Assembly (NCBI GenBank): GCA_964034945.1
Contig: OZ035961.1
Location: 61,961,129-62,025,128, forward strand
Reading direction: 5' to 3'
Length of the DNA: 64,000 bases
From: Chrysopilus asiliformis
Lineage: Eukaryota > Arthropoda > Insecta > Diptera > Rhagionidae
In this document: positions 33,496 to 45,530 of the stretch, piece after piece
Layout: the number at the start of each line of letters is the position of its first letter
Position numbering within the stretch: the stretch's first letter is position 1
Program-made: the position numbers and the translations under genes
The notes under the pieces: model-generated
What the model saw: only the letters and a program-made list of their open reading frames with translations
The model's database searches: none
What the model was told of the DNA's origin: nothing

Positions 33496-34465
33496 CACTA
33501 GAAAGGCCAGCGATTGTGTTATACCTAAAACGACCGCAGCCGTCAATTTGACGGCTTGGCAGGCAATCCTACTATAAAATGGTAGCAAATGTTTTTGTTG
33601 CAATTAATAAAACAAGAACAAAATTGAAAAATATAATCTTTATTCGGTGGAACATTTAGCACAAATAATAGTTTTTTTTACAACCTTGACACATTTGCCA
33701 CAAACTGGTTTTTCGCACTTGGTACATAGGTCACAAGCACGATTTTTTTTGCAATTTGAGTTTATTTGGCATTGTCGTCTCTTTGGTCTCGCTTATCTCC
33801 TTCAGTGGTAGAAACGATTCCAGATACTTGCGTTGAACTACCCCGGTTATTGACATACTCTGCACGAAGTTCTCCTATAAGCTGAAGAATATAATTATGG
33901 CGAGAGATATTTTTTCCGGTGGTGTGTCGGTAAACAATCCATGAGTTGATGGCAGCTAAATCCAGTATATTATAAAATACGTGTACAGGCCATCTTCGAA
34001 TGCCAGCCCTTATATATTTGCGGGCCATTTGGTCAACTATATCCACACCACACTTTGTTTGATTGTAAAATGCGATTGTAAAATGGAATTTTTTTTTATC
34101 TGTACCAATTTCTACATTTGCATGCTGTGTACTCAAAACAATGACATTTTTTCTAGGTTTACCTTGATAAACAGCACGTGTGGTATCGTTGCGACTCATA
34201 ACGTGGGATACGAATAAATTTACAAACTGCTGGTATTCCCCAAGTACCAAGCTGACCGTCAATTTGACGGCGATGGCCCTTTTAGGTATCACTTAATAGG
34301 TAGCGAAAAATAAATATGATATGTTACTAAAATTTGCAGTTGAGGGTATAAAACCCCAGAACATGAAAAGTTAATAAATATTGGGCCTGTAGAAAGCATA
34401 GAAAAAAAGTAATTTTCATTTTTCATTGCCCAGCCGTCAAATTGACGGCATTGGTCGTTCTAGTG
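33496..34465 (-). mobile_element. piggyBac-like element with TTAA TSD
   Basis: Flanked by TTAA at 33492-33495 and 34466-34469. Ends CACTAGAAAGGCCAGCG and CACTAGAACGACCAATG (reverse complement) are imperfect inverted repeats. A palindrome, GCCGTCAATTTGACGGC-like, occurs near both ends (33532-33548; 34432-34448) and once more at 34256-34270. It holds only the 3' part of a transposase gene, so it is an internal or 5' deletion derivative. Confidence 0.87.
33640..34292 (-). pseudogene. piggyBac transposase C-terminal third
   Basis: Open from 34292 to 33762 with PRKNVIVLSTQHANVEIG and KCGVDIVDQMARKY (the third catalytic Asp), then WPVHVFYNILDLAAINSWIV. The cysteine-rich zinc domain continues in another frame to 33640 (CDLCTKCEKPVCGKC, CAKCSTE). 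A frameshift therefore separates core and zinc domain. The first two catalytic Asp are absent. Confidence 0.85.
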
Positions 34466-34574
34466 TTAAATCTTTAAATTTATATGAAAAAAGGCTTCCT
34501 AATAATTATTTAACTATAATTAACTCGAATATAGTTCATGTCCCAGATTACCTCAGTTATTTGAACTTACCACT

Positions 34575-34713
34575 GTGAGTCAGACAACTTGGAAGATTTT
34601 GCGAAAAGATCTTAACCTAATACCTTACTAGATTAAATTGGAGCAGAATTGAAGCCGTCGGATCATCGCATGCGTCGTATCGTCGCTGAATTGGCTCAGA
34701 ACATTTTGGGAAA
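34575..34713 (+). pseudogene. Tc1/mariner-like transposase HTH fossil
   Basis: About 140 bp encoding TTWKILRKDLNLIPY and, after a frameshift and stop, ELKPSDHRMRRIVAELAQN. This pattern (R-K-D-L-x-L-x-P-Y ... L-K-P-x-D-H-x-x-R) is that of the linker after the DNA-binding domain in IS630/Tc1-mariner transposases. No TIR was found for it. Confidence 0.6.
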
Positions 34714-34737
34714 AATCTTAAGATCAGATTTACACAA

Positions 34738-35707
34738 AAAATTGTAACGGATGTAATTGATGAAGAGCAATTATTGGAACTTGTCCTGAAGGAACATAGA
34801 TCAGCACACAGAATGGTAAAGGAGAACAAGGAAAAAATCATACAGCAATATTATTTCCCTCAGGTGACAGCAAGAATTAAAGAAATAATCAAGAATTGTA
34901 ACATTTGAAAAAAAAAAGTAATTATGACAGACACCCCACTAACCACGAACTCTGATCTACCCCTATTCTACAATATCCAACAGAAATTATCCACATCAAT
35001 ATAATGGAATTGGATGGACAGTTATTTCTAACATCAATAGACTAATTTTAAAATTCACTAAAATATTTCCAATCGAAAACAAGTTAGCATTACACCTAAA
35101 AAGTAAATTTTTTGAATTGATATATTATTATACAACTCCCAGACTATTAGTCGTGGATAGGGACAAAGCGTTAACTACTCCGATAATTACAGAATTCCTA
35201 GATAATCTAGGAATAGAAATTTATTTGACACCGTCATCCAGAAGCGAGGTTAACGTCCAAATAGAAAGAGTGTATTCAATTATCCAGGAAATCATTCAAT
35301 GTCTATAAAAATAATATACAACCAATAACTGAATTAGCAATCATAGCAACCGATCGCTACAATAATTCCATTCACAGTGTCATAAAGGACACTCCGGCTA
35401 CCGTATTTTATGGTAGACAATCATCGAAAACCTTAGAAGAACTTACTACTGCCCGTGAAGAAGCAAACATAAAAACAAAACATTTGATTGAGAGAATTCA
35501 ACAACAGCGATTGAATTATGAAAATAAAAAAAACGTAAATACCTAAAAAATTATAATACCGGAGACATAATTTATGTAAAAGCCCCTGGAGGGAAAGGAA
35601 AAATAAAACAAAAATTCATTAAAGAAATTGTCAAAGACAATCATACAGTCACTGTTACAACATACAGTGGTAAACGAATGCACAAAACAAACATTAAGAA
35701 CGACTAG
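34738..35707 (+). pseudogene. errantivirus-type integrase relic
   Basis: Encodes an integrase of the insect endogenous retrovirus (errantivirus: 17.6/297/gypsy) type in several frames. The zinc-finger region (ELVLKEHRSAH, then NCN where CxxC is expected) comes first. The core follows with MELDGQLFLTSI; the expected first-Asp position is changed (HINIM). VVDRDKALTTPIITEFL holds the second Asp and SEVNVQIERV the Glu. The C-terminal domain ends KRMHKTNIKND and a stop at 35705. Frameshifts and stops prevent function. The env relic downstream is in the order expected for this family. Confidence 0.85.
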
Positions 35708-35739
35708 TTCCCTATAAATTAATCCCATTTTCTCACACT

Positions 35740-36470
35740 TAGGGATACCAACGATACCTCGATGTTTGCAAACCATCGAGGTATCGTTGAAAAATATCGA
35801 GTTTTAACCTCGATGTTCAACAGGCCGATATATCGAGGTATCGATGTTGTTATCCACAATGTTAGAACATTACTCTTAATAGAGGGACTAGTTTTTAGAT
35901 AGATTTAATATAGCCATTGTACTTAAAGATTTGTTTAAATTTCCTTTGGTATCAGTTTTCGGTTTCATCTTTCTACAAGATTTCGCAAAAAATACCAGAG
36001 CTAGCCATGAAATTTTACAGAGAAGTTTGGTGCTGATGTGGAAATCCGTTAACCGGAATTAACCAAAAGGGCAGCTTTTTAAAACTACGATTTCGTTTTT
36101 TGCGATTTATTCCGAAACTAACCATTTTCCACTATTCTTATACTTGGAGACAATAAAATTTGCTGCATTTATGTCTTTTACTAGAACTCCGTATCTCGAG
36201 CCGGTTTGATATCTCGAAAACTAACGGGTTTTTGGTGGTTCAACGTATAAGAAGAATTAAAACCGTGTTAATTCTACCTGGGTGCACTCCACCCACAGTA
36301 GAGCATCCGCCAGGTGGCTAAATTATTTATTAAATTTAACATTTTCAAAACATCGGAAAAACATCGAGGTATCGATGTTTTCAGGACTATGTTTTCTCAC
36401 ATCGATGTCGCCTTAAAAAAAACATCGATTTTCTATATATCGAGGTTTTATGAACGATGTTGCATCCCTA
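35740..36470. repeat. hAT-type MITE
   Basis: Inverted ends TAGGGATACCAACGAT and TAGGGATGCAACATCGT (reverse complement), flanked by CTCACACT (35732-35739) and CTCACAAT (36471-36478), an 8-bp duplication with one mismatch. Interior subterminal ATCGAGGTATCGATGTT motifs occur on both sides. No transposase. It lies between the integrase and env of the errantivirus relic. Confidence 0.82.
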
Positions 36471-36883
36471 CTCACAATAGATCCTTATTTTCAGGTTTGC
36501 CACCATTTGGTTAGCCAACGCTAATGTCAAGATATTTGAATATACCAACACACTCCTCGCCACAATTAGAGTGCGACCAGGACGAATTACAGAAGGAAAC
36601 TTTAAAATAGTTCATGTCATCAATATCTTACAGATTATATTCAAGCTCATCAAACTATAATCGCAGTCGTTAATTCTAAAATTAACGATTCTTCTCCTTC
36701 AATACCACAAATTGGACATATCCAGTATAACATAGAAACCCTACAAGAACTCAAGCCACATGAGGGAAAAAGATCTATCAATTGGATAGGATCGGCTTGG
36801 AAATGGATCGCAGGATTACCTGATGGCAATGATTTTGAAACAACTTTGACCACACAAAATCAACTCATAACAATAAACAATAA

Positions 36884-37301
36884 GGGTTATCGTAGTTGAT
36901 TGTAAACTCGTAGAATCGTAAAATTGTAAATAAAATCGTAGTTTTTTGACAATTCCCCATACAAATTTTTTTACGACGAAAACTACAATCTACCACACCC
37001 GAAGGTATGGTAAAATAGTAGTTTTTGTCGTAATTCTAATAAAGTAAGGTTAAGACATGTTTTGTGACATGTCAACTTGGTGCCAACTCTAAGTAAATTA
37101 AAGTATTTATATGATTTAGTATAAATTAAGAGTTAAAAAATGCTTTACACAACTTAGGTAAAGAAAATAAATAAAAGAGTCAAAAATTTACGACAAAACC
37201 AACCTCTAGTAAAGCGCTGCTCAAGCTTCGTTGTACTTTTCCATCGTAGATTTACATTACAATCTACGATTTTACTATCTACGATGAAGAGTGAATAGCC
37301 C
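36884..37301. repeat. PIF/Harbinger-type MITE in env
   Basis: 418 bp flanked by TAA (36881-36883; 37302-37304). Ends GGGTTATCGTAG and GGGCTATTC (reverse complement). Subterminal TCGTAGATTGTAA-like motifs occur on both sides (for example 37235-37285). Removing the insert with one TAA restores the env frame length, confirming the borders. No coding sequence. Confidence 0.82.
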
Positions 37302-37669
37302 TAATAAAAGGGTTGTTGACGTCTCTAATAGGATACTAAAAAATTATAACGAAATACTTCAAGCAGACTTAGCACAGAATATTTTTAATACATTGTTAAT
37401 GATGAAACATGAAATAGACCAAATCACGGCTTCAATACATTGGGCAAAAAAGGGAATAATCAATACGAAAATCCTAGATAGGAAAGAGTTGGAACAAATA
37501 ATCAAAGTTACACAAACCTTACCCTATAATAATGAAGCGGAAGCACTAAATTTTGCAATCCAGTATGTTGCAATGAAAGAATATGTAATCCTCTATATAA
37601 TTGTCATTCCAATGACAGAGAAAGAAGAATATGATCACTTAGTCTTAAAAGCTATTACTAATAATAAAA

Positions 37670-38617
37670 TATCAGTTGTGGTCAACACAAAACTTTCTTC
37701 TACAAAATCTACGACCCTCCGCAATTTACGCTAGAGCCCTGTCGCGTTGTCAACCTAAGACGACCTCCCAATATATTCTTGGTTTATTCAAAAATATCAA
37801 AAACGTACAAAATTTGAGATAACTTGAGAACTGTAAAAGATATCAATTTACGGTAAATGGCAAAAATGTAGAAAATGTTAACGTCTTTAATTATTCTTTA
37901 AACTGATTTGTCGAAAAACCGTTAGTTTGCAAATTATTCGCAAACATATGATTTTTTACATATTAATGAAAATATCTAAATAATGGTAAAAGCTAACGGA
38001 TAACGGTAAGAAACAAAATTGTGCAGAATGCCATTCTCATTAATTCACTTCATACATTCAGTCAGCAAAAACCCGTTAGTTTTCGAGATAATCGCAAAAA
38101 AATGTTTTTTTTTTTGGAAATAACGGTTTATCTCGATAACAGGTGGAGATATCGTGTTATAGCTAAAGACAAAAGTGTGGGAAATTTTATTTTCTCCAAG
38201 TTTTGTCATACTTAAGGCCACTAAAAAACCCGTAGTTTGGGAGTAAATCGAGAAAAAAGAAATTGCGATTTTTGAAAAACCGCCATTTTGGATACTTCCG
38301 GTTAACGGATTTCCACCAAAAGTTGATAGGTCCCATTTCAGGACCCAACATGCCTATAAAATTTCATGGCGCTAGCTCTATTAGTTTTTGAGAAATCTTG
38401 TACACAGACTGACAGACTGACAGACTGACAGACTGACAGACTGACAGACTGACAGACGACAGACTGACAGACAGACTGACAGACAGAAAGACATTTTTTA
38501 AATATGACTCCAATCGACTCAGGAGTGATCGGGAAATGTTTTTTAGGCAAAATTAAGAGGTCGAAATTTTTCATGAATACAATACTTTATTATACTCCGT
38601 AGAAGAAAGTAAAAACA
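37670..38617 (+). repeat. repeat family Y, copy 2, with CTGTCAGT-type microsatellite
   Basis: About 950 bp inserted in env. The left part matches copy 1 (24752-25372). The right part carries an ACTGACAG microsatellite at 38402-38490, then ATGACTCCAATCGACTC and CTTTATTATACTCCGTAGAA. Short inverted motifs CTTTCTTCTAC and GTAGAAGAAAG lie near both ends. The exact borders are uncertain by about 20 bp. Its right end matches, inverted, the flank of the satellite at 51521-51660. Confidence 0.7.
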
Positions 38618-39037
38618 AATTGATTTGGAGTACGATAACTTTTTAGTTAATAAAGGAAATTGTTACGCTATACGAGAAAAATGTAGCACATTTAAAGATG
38701 TTTCAATATGCAAAAATAATAATTTAATAAACCTTTCAAGAGAATCTTGCACCCCCAAGTCAATAGCGCGTAAATATAATATTAATACAATAGTTGAAGA
38801 AATTAATGAAAATTTGATATTCATTGATAATTATGAGGGTAATCTTTTGATTGAATGCGAGAATCAAATAAAATCATTAAAAAGAAGTTTTTTAATTAAA
38901 AAAAAAACGGTTCAATATACCCAATATACCTTAAAGATTTATGTCAAACGAAATTAGAAATTATCAACCATTACCCCCAATGTTCCAAGCCAACCTTACT
39001 GGCTCATATATTAAAGTAAATCTAGATAAATTACATA

Positions 39038-39287
39038 TCGTCGGCTTAAAGTGAAATTGTGCTAGTACCAAATTTTCCAGAAGAGCAAAAAAAAAACTTG
39101 TTAAATCATTTTAATTTACATTTAAAGAAAACAGAGTCTCATTTAAAGAAAACTGAGCCCAATTTTTCTCATTTAAAGAAAACTCAGTGTTATTGAAAGA
39201 TAATTAAAACGATTTAACAAGGTTTTTATTGCTCTTCTGGAAAATTTGGTATAATGGACTTAACACAATTTCACTTTAAGCCGACGA
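39038..39287. repeat. Tc1/mariner-type MITE in env
   Basis: 250 bp with inverted ends TCGTCGGCTTAAAGTGAAAT, flanked by TA at 39036-39037 and 39288-39289. Inside, CATTTAAAGAAAAC is repeated three times in tandem (about 39117-39185). Removing it with one TA restores the env frame. Confidence 0.85.
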
Positions 39288-39515
39288 TATAGAAAATATG
39301 AAGCAGATTATGGAATTGATACAAACAAATATACATTCCATAACAAACGACATTATATTGTATTTAATCATATCAATAATTATTATAATGATTGTAATTT
39401 GGTTAAGAAAAACGAAAAAAACTAAAATCATAAATTTTATTCCAAAACCATCAGTAGAAGTTGAGTTGGAAAACCTTTCATCAGAAAATTAGAATTAATA
39501 TTTTTGAGGACAAAA

Positions 39516-39552
39516 GTCTTCAGGAGGGAAGAGTTAAGTATAAAATTTACAA
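39516..39552 (+). repeat. errantivirus polypurine tract and LTR start
   Basis: After the env stop comes the purine run AGGAGGGAAGAG, then AGTTAAGTATA, which fits the AGT-type LTR start of errantiviruses. A DINE at 39553 cuts the LTR. Confidence 0.5.
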
Positions 39553-40046
39553 TAAAAACATAACAAAAGCTATAATTGCCAATCTGGCAATTATTGGAGA
39601 CCCGTATGGTGATATTCGTATCAAAATTCCACTTTGAAGTCAAACTTTCCAATAAGATTTTTTAAAATTTATTCCAATCGGATTTTGATGTATGGGAGAT
39701 TTATGTAGAATCATATCCTAAATAACTTTTGTTCTTGGACTTTTTTGATAAAGTTCACAGTTTTTGAGATATTCATAAAAAAAGTTTTCGTTCGTATGTG
39801 GGGTACCCCCCCCCCCCCCTTAGCCACGCATTTTACAAAAAACGGATCTGTGCAAAATTTCAAGTCTCTAGCTCAATCCGTGCGCCCGCAATCCGCGCCA
39901 CAGACGGACGGACATGCAAAATTCAACTCTTTTTATCATTCTAAACACACTGGTGTAATTCATTTTTGTGTGTGATGACGGGATCTTGGCGTTACAAACG
40001 GTAAGGCAAAGTTAGTATACCCTTTGGTTTCACCATACGGGTATAA
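39553..40046 (+). repeat. DINE-1-like Helentron repeat
   Basis: Both family ends are present (CATAAC/AATTGCC on the left, CCATACGGGTATA on the right). A 13-base C run follows GTATGTGGGGTA, and the microsatellite is reduced to two GACG/GACA units. Confidence 0.78.
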
Positions 40047-42640
40047 TCAAAGAGCGGTAAAAAACTAATGATTCATTAAGTCCGACACACATAAGTATTA
40101 ACGTCCACATGATCTGCACAAGGCGTGGGTGGATGACGGAAAAGAGGGTAGTATACAAAACTTTCCAGCTAGCTCCGACTGCGAGGGGTCGCGGTTCATC
40201 CTCTTCTTTCCACACATCTCACAATAAGGTGTATGCTACATTGGGATTTAAAGTCAGAGGGCGAAAGGGAAATTCACCTTGACCTATGTAAAAAAAATCT
40301 GAAAAGGAAAAATCTGGAGGGCGATAACAGTGGCTTTTCTCACCCCACTTTAGGCGCGTTATCCTGAACTAATTGAAATATTGTTCTAACGAAGCCAAAC
40401 CATTACAACCATTTAATGTTTGTTACGTTAGGTTCTTATAAACTTCTCAAACCATTGCTAAAATATTGACGTTGCTTACCTTCTCTTAGGGAGTTCCCCC
40501 TCTAAACAAAACCAGTATATCACACATGATCAATCGCACGCGTGGTCTTACTACTTCTAAATTGGATCACGTATGATACTCATGATGCTGCAAAGTAATT
40601 CTTATGTAAAATGATCGAATAATCAAAAAAAAATTAATAGTGAAATGAAAATCGAGATTATCACTATAAATTGCTCATTTTTTTCCTTTTTTATTCGATT
40701 GTTTCCTGATCTTATAAAAGTAGACTTCTATGCCATAAGGAAAGTATAAATGCGGCCGCAAAAAAATATCTATATAAACCTGCATATCCTTAATGAAAAT
40801 GATAACGTTAATTTATATAAAGCAATAACAAAAATGTTATTAATCAAACAAAAAATGTCATTAGTGCTCTAAGTTTTATATCTAGATTAGTAAGTTGATT
40901 GTGGTTCTATTTAATTCCATTGTTCTTCGATAGCCATTAATCCGTCTTCGTAATTTTGTGGATTTGTGTCGTCGAATATTTATTGGAAGTTGAAGTTGAA
41001 AGCTGAAGTCTGTACGCCTTGCGTCCCTTGTGCTTTAAAAAAATTTTTGAATGTTTATTTTGAACGTCGAATGAGAGTCTTCCAATAGATTTAAGAAACA
41101 CATTTGTGAAGATGAATATTGAGATGAAGCGTCAATTTAACAAAACGCGAAGACAAAATGCGTCGATTTGAATGAAAATTGCATGTGTGCTGTTTCAGTT
41201 TTGTGGTTCAGCGTCGTATCGATGTTAATAATTTAAATGGTTGCTGTACGTACAATCTGTGATATTTCTGTTGGCGAATATGTGTTGAAATTTTATGCTG
41301 CTAGCCCAACCTTTAATTTAATGTTCTTTTATTGTTGAATTCGTTGAATTTCGTAGTTATTGTCTTCTTTGGTTTTAATGAACTTAAAACTTTCTATGTT
41401 CTAGTTTAACTTAAAATTTTCACAGATTTTAATTTGCAAGTTTAACAAAACAAGCATTTTATAGTCGTTTCTGTTTCACTTTTTAAATTTGGTTTAATTT
41501 AGAATAAGTTTTAACTTTGCGAACACAGTGTACATAATTTTTAACAAAACGCACGCTCTTTTACGCACTATCCTTTTTACGAAGTTAATAAAAAAAAGGA
41601 AACTTCTTATCGCCGTATAAAAAAAAGGACGCTCAAAATTTTCCGTCCGAAAAAGGTAGCAAATCTTCAAATTCCGGCCAACAACTGCCGGTTTTTTCTT
41701 TTCAAATTTTTGGTTTAACTCACGCTCGGTAAATAAAAGTATATATAGAAACCGTAGCATTTGACTATTGGAAATGAGAGTTTTTGGTTGCTAAGGGCTA
41801 TTGAAATAAATCCGAAATTAAAGTTGAAATAAACGAATAAAACAATATGCAGTGCTAAATGACAACAAGAATTTTGAAGCTTTGAGAAAACAAATTCAAA
41901 AAAAAAATCCCGTAGGCCACCTCACTGTAATAGTCCTAGCATAAGGAATTATGTTCAGTTCTTGAATTTGTATCACAGCAGTTCAAACTTTGTAGCCTGA
42001 CGCTCTCAATAAAATATTAAGTAAAAGTTACCTTGTGTTTTATTGAAAAGTGGAGAAGTGTCCACTATTAAATTTATATTTTTTTTTCTTAAAAAGTAAA
42101 GGAAAAGTTATATACATATTAGGGTGGATCGCGGCTCGAACAAAAAAAAAATAAATGTGGCAATGTGAACAGCGGCGGGTATGGAAAAGATGTGAATATA
42201 TGTAAAAATGAAATTTGCAAAATTTCAGCTCGATCGGAGGTCATTTTCAGTTTCCGCTTTTCCAAAAAAAAACCAAAAAAAAATAAAACAAAAAAAAAAC
42301 GAAAAATTTTGGGCCGTAAATCGAAAAAGTGCCATAATTAAAGAGGGCCGTTATAGCGAAAAGCCGTATAAAGAGCGGCCGTATAGCGAGGTATGAGTGT
42401 ATTGTATTCAATGTAAAACAATGTATTTTAAGATACTACGATTCTTACATTTCTTGTATTATGGATTTTTAGGTTATTTTAGTATTTTTTTTGAATTTTT
42501 ATAACTTCATAATCCTGTAACTAATTTCCTTAAAAAATAATAAAGAAAACATTAGAAAAATGATTTATATTATTTTAATACTAACATACTAACTGATACG
42601 AATGCAACACTGCCGAAAAATAATTTTGTCCAGCTAGGTT
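40047..42640. other. 2.6-kb interval without assigned element
   Basis: No coding domain recognised. Around 41700-41860 there is a TATA-like AAGTATATATAGAAACC followed by several AATAAA motifs, which would suit an LTR promoter and terminator on the plus strand, but no LTR ends were found. At about 42335-42400 GCCGTATAAAGAGCGGCCGT and CTCGCTATAC-type sequence resembles the end of a pogo/Tigger element. Both are tentative. Confidence 0.3.
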
Positions 42641-42644
42641 GTTC

Positions 42645-42772
42645 TACGCGACACACTGTGTGACGTTTCGTGCCTTGTTTTGGGTCATCTTCAGGGGCGT
42701 TAAACGATCATTTAAATGCACTATGTTATAACTGTTAATATTTAGCCGTAAAAACTTTGTCGAAATGTTACA
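42645..42772 (-). repeat. Penelope 3' end fragment
   Basis: Matches 17860-18030 (for example AAATGCACTATGTTATAACT and TTAGCCGTAAAAACTTTGTC). The minus strand contains CCTGAAGATGACCCAAAAC and GGCACGAAACGTC, the layout of the conserved region of Penelope-like elements. Confidence 0.65.
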
Positions 42773-43333
42773 TCAAACATAACAAAAGCTATAATTGCCA
42801 ATCTCGCAATTATTGAAAACCCGTATGGTGATTTAAGTGAACAGCGAACCGTTATATCAAAATTCCACTTTGAAGAAAATTTTCCAATAAGAATTTTTAA
42901 AATGTATTCCAATCGGATTTTGATGTATGGGAGTTTTATGTAGAATCATATCCTAAATAACTTTTGTTTTTGCACTTTTTTAATAAGATACACCGTTTTT
43001 GAGATATTCACAAAAAACCTTTTCGTTCGTAACCTTTTCGTAATGGTCCATTTTTGCTCATAAACGAACTTAGCTTCACATTTTACGAAAAACGGATCTG
43101 CGCAAAATTTCAAGTCTGTAGCTCAATCGGTGCTCCCGCAATCCGCGCCACAGACGGACAGACAAACGGACAGACAGACGGACAGACAGACGGACGGACA
43201 TGCAAAATTCAACTTTTTTTATCATTCTAAACACACTGGTGTAATTCATTTTTGTGTGTGATGACGGGATCTTGGCGTTACAAACGGTAAGGCAAAGTTA
43301 GTATACCCTTTGGTTTCACCATACGGGTATAAA
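42773..43333 (+). repeat. DINE-1-like Helentron repeat, left arm of inverted pair
   Basis: Full-length copy with CATAAC at the left, a GACA/GACG tract at 43152-43200, and GGGTATA at the right, where a reverse copy begins at once. Confidence 0.78.
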
Positions 43334-43728
43334 AATAATTAATTTCCGTCTGTCTGTCTGTGGCGCGGATTTCGGGCGCAAGGATTGAGCTAGACACTTG
43401 AAATTTTGCGCATATTCGTTTTTCGTAAAATGCGAGGCTAAGTTCGTTAATGGGCAAAAATGGACCATTAGGGGAGGTACCCCCCATATGAACGAAAACT
43501 TTTTTTCTGAATATCTCAAAAACGGTCAATTTTATCAAAAAAGTCGAAGAACAAAAGTTATTTAGGATATGATTCTACATAAATCTTCCATAGATCAAAA
43601 TCCGATTGGAATAAATTTTAAAAAATCTTATTGGAAAGTTTGACTTCAAAGTGGAATTTTGATACGAATATCACCATACGGGTCTCCAATAATTGCCAGA
43701 GTGGCAATTATAGCTTTTGTTATGTTTT
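43334..43728 (-). repeat. DINE-1-like Helentron repeat, right arm of inverted pair
   Basis: Reverse copy lacking about 100 bp of its proximal end; it starts at AAATAATTAATTTCCGTCTG and ends GTTATG. With the previous copy it forms an inverted repeat with arms of nearly 400 bp. Confidence 0.78.
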
Positions 43729-43736
43729 TTACATGG

Positions 43737-45022
43737 GTCGGGAACGCAGCTATTAATGACAAAACACCTCACTTAACTCCCATACAGAAAAAAAATTTGA
43801 CGGACATTGCTAAACAATATCCTAACTTATTTTCTGATCCGGATGAAAAGCTGACCTACACAACTACAGTTAGAGGCGAAATCCGTACAAATTCGCAAGA
43901 GCCAGTCTATTCTAATCATACCCATATCCAATTTGTTTAAAACAAGAAGTAGAAAAGCAAATAAATTAATTGCCTAATAATGGAATCATTAGACCGTCAA
44001 AGTCTCTTTATAACTCCCCAATTTGTATAGTACCTACCCAAAAAACCGGATGCCTCAGGAAAAATTACACACAGATTAGTAATCGACAATCGAAAATTAA
44101 ACTCCGTTACTGTTTCAGACAAATACCCAATTCCTGAAGTTAATGAAGTTCTAACTAATTTAAAAGGAAACAAATTCTTTACGGTACTCGATCTCAAAAG
44201 TGGGTTCCATCATATCAAACTTAGAGAAACAGATATCGAGAAAACAGCTTTTTCCGTGAACAACGGAAAGTACGAGTTTATACGACTCCCATTTGGAACA
44301 AAAAATGGTGCGTCAACGTTTGTTTCAACGGACGTTAGATGATATTTTAAGAAAACTTATTGGAATTAGATGTCTCAGTTATATAGACGATATAATTATT
44401 TTCGGAAAAACCGAGTATGCGCATCTTGAAAATATAAAAATAATTTTTCAAACGTTACAAGATGCAAACATGAAGATTCATCTCGATAAGTGTGATTTTT
44501 TGAAGAACGAGGTAGAATTTCTAGGGTTTATCATTTCCGAACATGGAATACAAACAAACCCCAAAAAGGTCCAAAGTATTGTAAACTTCCCAGTACCCAA
44601 AACGTTAAAAGATCTTAGACCGTTTCTTGGTATGTCAGGCTATTATCGACGCTTCATAAAGAATTACGCTAAATTAGCGAAACCCCCGACATCCCTTTAA
44701 AAAGAATTATTAAATTTGATAAAGAAGCTGCCGAAGCATTTGATAAGGTCAAGAACTCTTCAGAAGAAGTTATTCTATCGCATCCAAATTTCAACAAAGA
44801 CTTCGATTTAACTACCGATGCGTCTAACTATGCGATTGGAGCAATTCTTTCTCAAAATAACAGACCAATTATGTTTCTTTCAAGAACCTTAAATAAAACA
44901 GAAGAAGTGTACGCAGCAAACGAAAAGAAATGCTTCCGATTATTTGGGCTTTGAATTCGCTCAGAAATTTCCTTTGCGGATCCCGCAAGGTAAAAATATT
45001 CACAGATCATCAAATTGCGCGT
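43737..45022 (+). pseudogene. errantivirus-type reverse transcriptase relic
   Basis: Plus-strand pol fragment of the 17.6/297 type. It starts at a protease-RT linker (LFSDPDEKLTYTTTVRGEIR), then RT in several frames with RLVIDNRKLNSVTVSDKYP, FTVLDLKSGFHHI, SYIDDIIIF (catalytic Asp pair near 44380-44400) and FLGMSGYYRRFIKNYAKLAK. RNase H begins with LTTDASNYAIGAILSQ and stops at FTDHQ. Frameshifts occur near 43940, 44330, 44697 and 44930. It may belong to the same family as the integrase/env relic at 34738-39492, but order and spacing show it is a separate or rearranged copy. Confidence 0.85.
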
Positions 45023-45026
45023 TAAG

Positions 45027-45530
45027 TCATAAAAATACCAATAGTAAAATGAAAAGATAGAAAGCTATACTGGGTCGTTTGAAAATTCCATTATTGGTGA
45101 AAATATCTACTACACGTACCTGTCCGTCAGTTCCGGGATAATTTTTTTGTATCCGGCCTAAAGCCCATTTTTGGGGTAGCAAGTTTTCGTTTTTAATGAG
45201 TACCAGCTCATTGATTTCAATGTTTTGTGATTTTTCAGTCCACTTTGATCTGGTTTGGAGTTGATGCAAATATTCTTGTGACCATCTCTTCCAGAAGTGT
45301 TGATGTAATCGTTAATTGCCAGCGATTTAGGCAAATTTCGTTAATATTCAACAGCGATGGTTCTGGAACTGCTTGAATCGAATCTCCAGTTAAAAAATGT
45401 CCTGGGGTCAATGCTGACAAGTCTTCTGGATCTGAAGAAATGTTTGCTAAGGGTCGTGAATTTAAAGTGGCTTCGATTTGGCTAGTTAAAGTGTAAAACT
45501 CTTCAAATGTTACGAGGCGATCGTTTAGTA
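45027..45530 (-). pseudogene. Bel/Pao integrase C-terminal fragment
   Basis: From 45530 down: LNDRLVTFEEFYTLTSQIEA, LNSRPLANISSDPEDLSALT, PGHFLTGDSI, then after a frameshift HQLQTRSKWTEKSQNIEI and LPQKWALGRIQKNYPGTDGQ. These are the conserved end of Bel/Pao integrases (the TPGHFL and W-x-L-G-R-I motifs). It is cut at 45530 by a Helitron (A^TC junction) and abuts the errantivirus RT relic. Confidence 0.85.

Larger units (their letters stand above)
36490..39492 (+). pseudogene. errantivirus-type env relic, interrupted by three insertions
   Basis: Env coding sequence of an insect errantivirus-like element, in four blocks: 36490-36883, 37302-37669, 38618-39037 and 39288-39492. Recognisable features: a likely splice acceptor (TTATTTTCAG near 36485-36494), a basic cleavage-type site followed by INWIGSAWKWIAG near 36775-36815, a Cys-rich ectodomain end (block 3), and a transmembrane helix rich in Ile/Leu with a basic KKTKK after it (39350-39425). 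A frameshift lies near 36630. Insertions at 36884-37301, 37670-38617 and 39038-39287 break the gene. It cannot make protein; only its presence and breaks are described. Confidence 0.85.

Noticed and set aside
36881..37304. Start of a new gene at 37291
   Set aside because: The frame is simply env resuming after a MITE; the apparent start lies in the MITE end.
40047..42640. Possible LTR promoter near 41735-41760
   Set aside because: A TATA-like motif and AATAAA are present but no TG...CA ends, PBS or partner LTR, so it is left as unassigned sequence.
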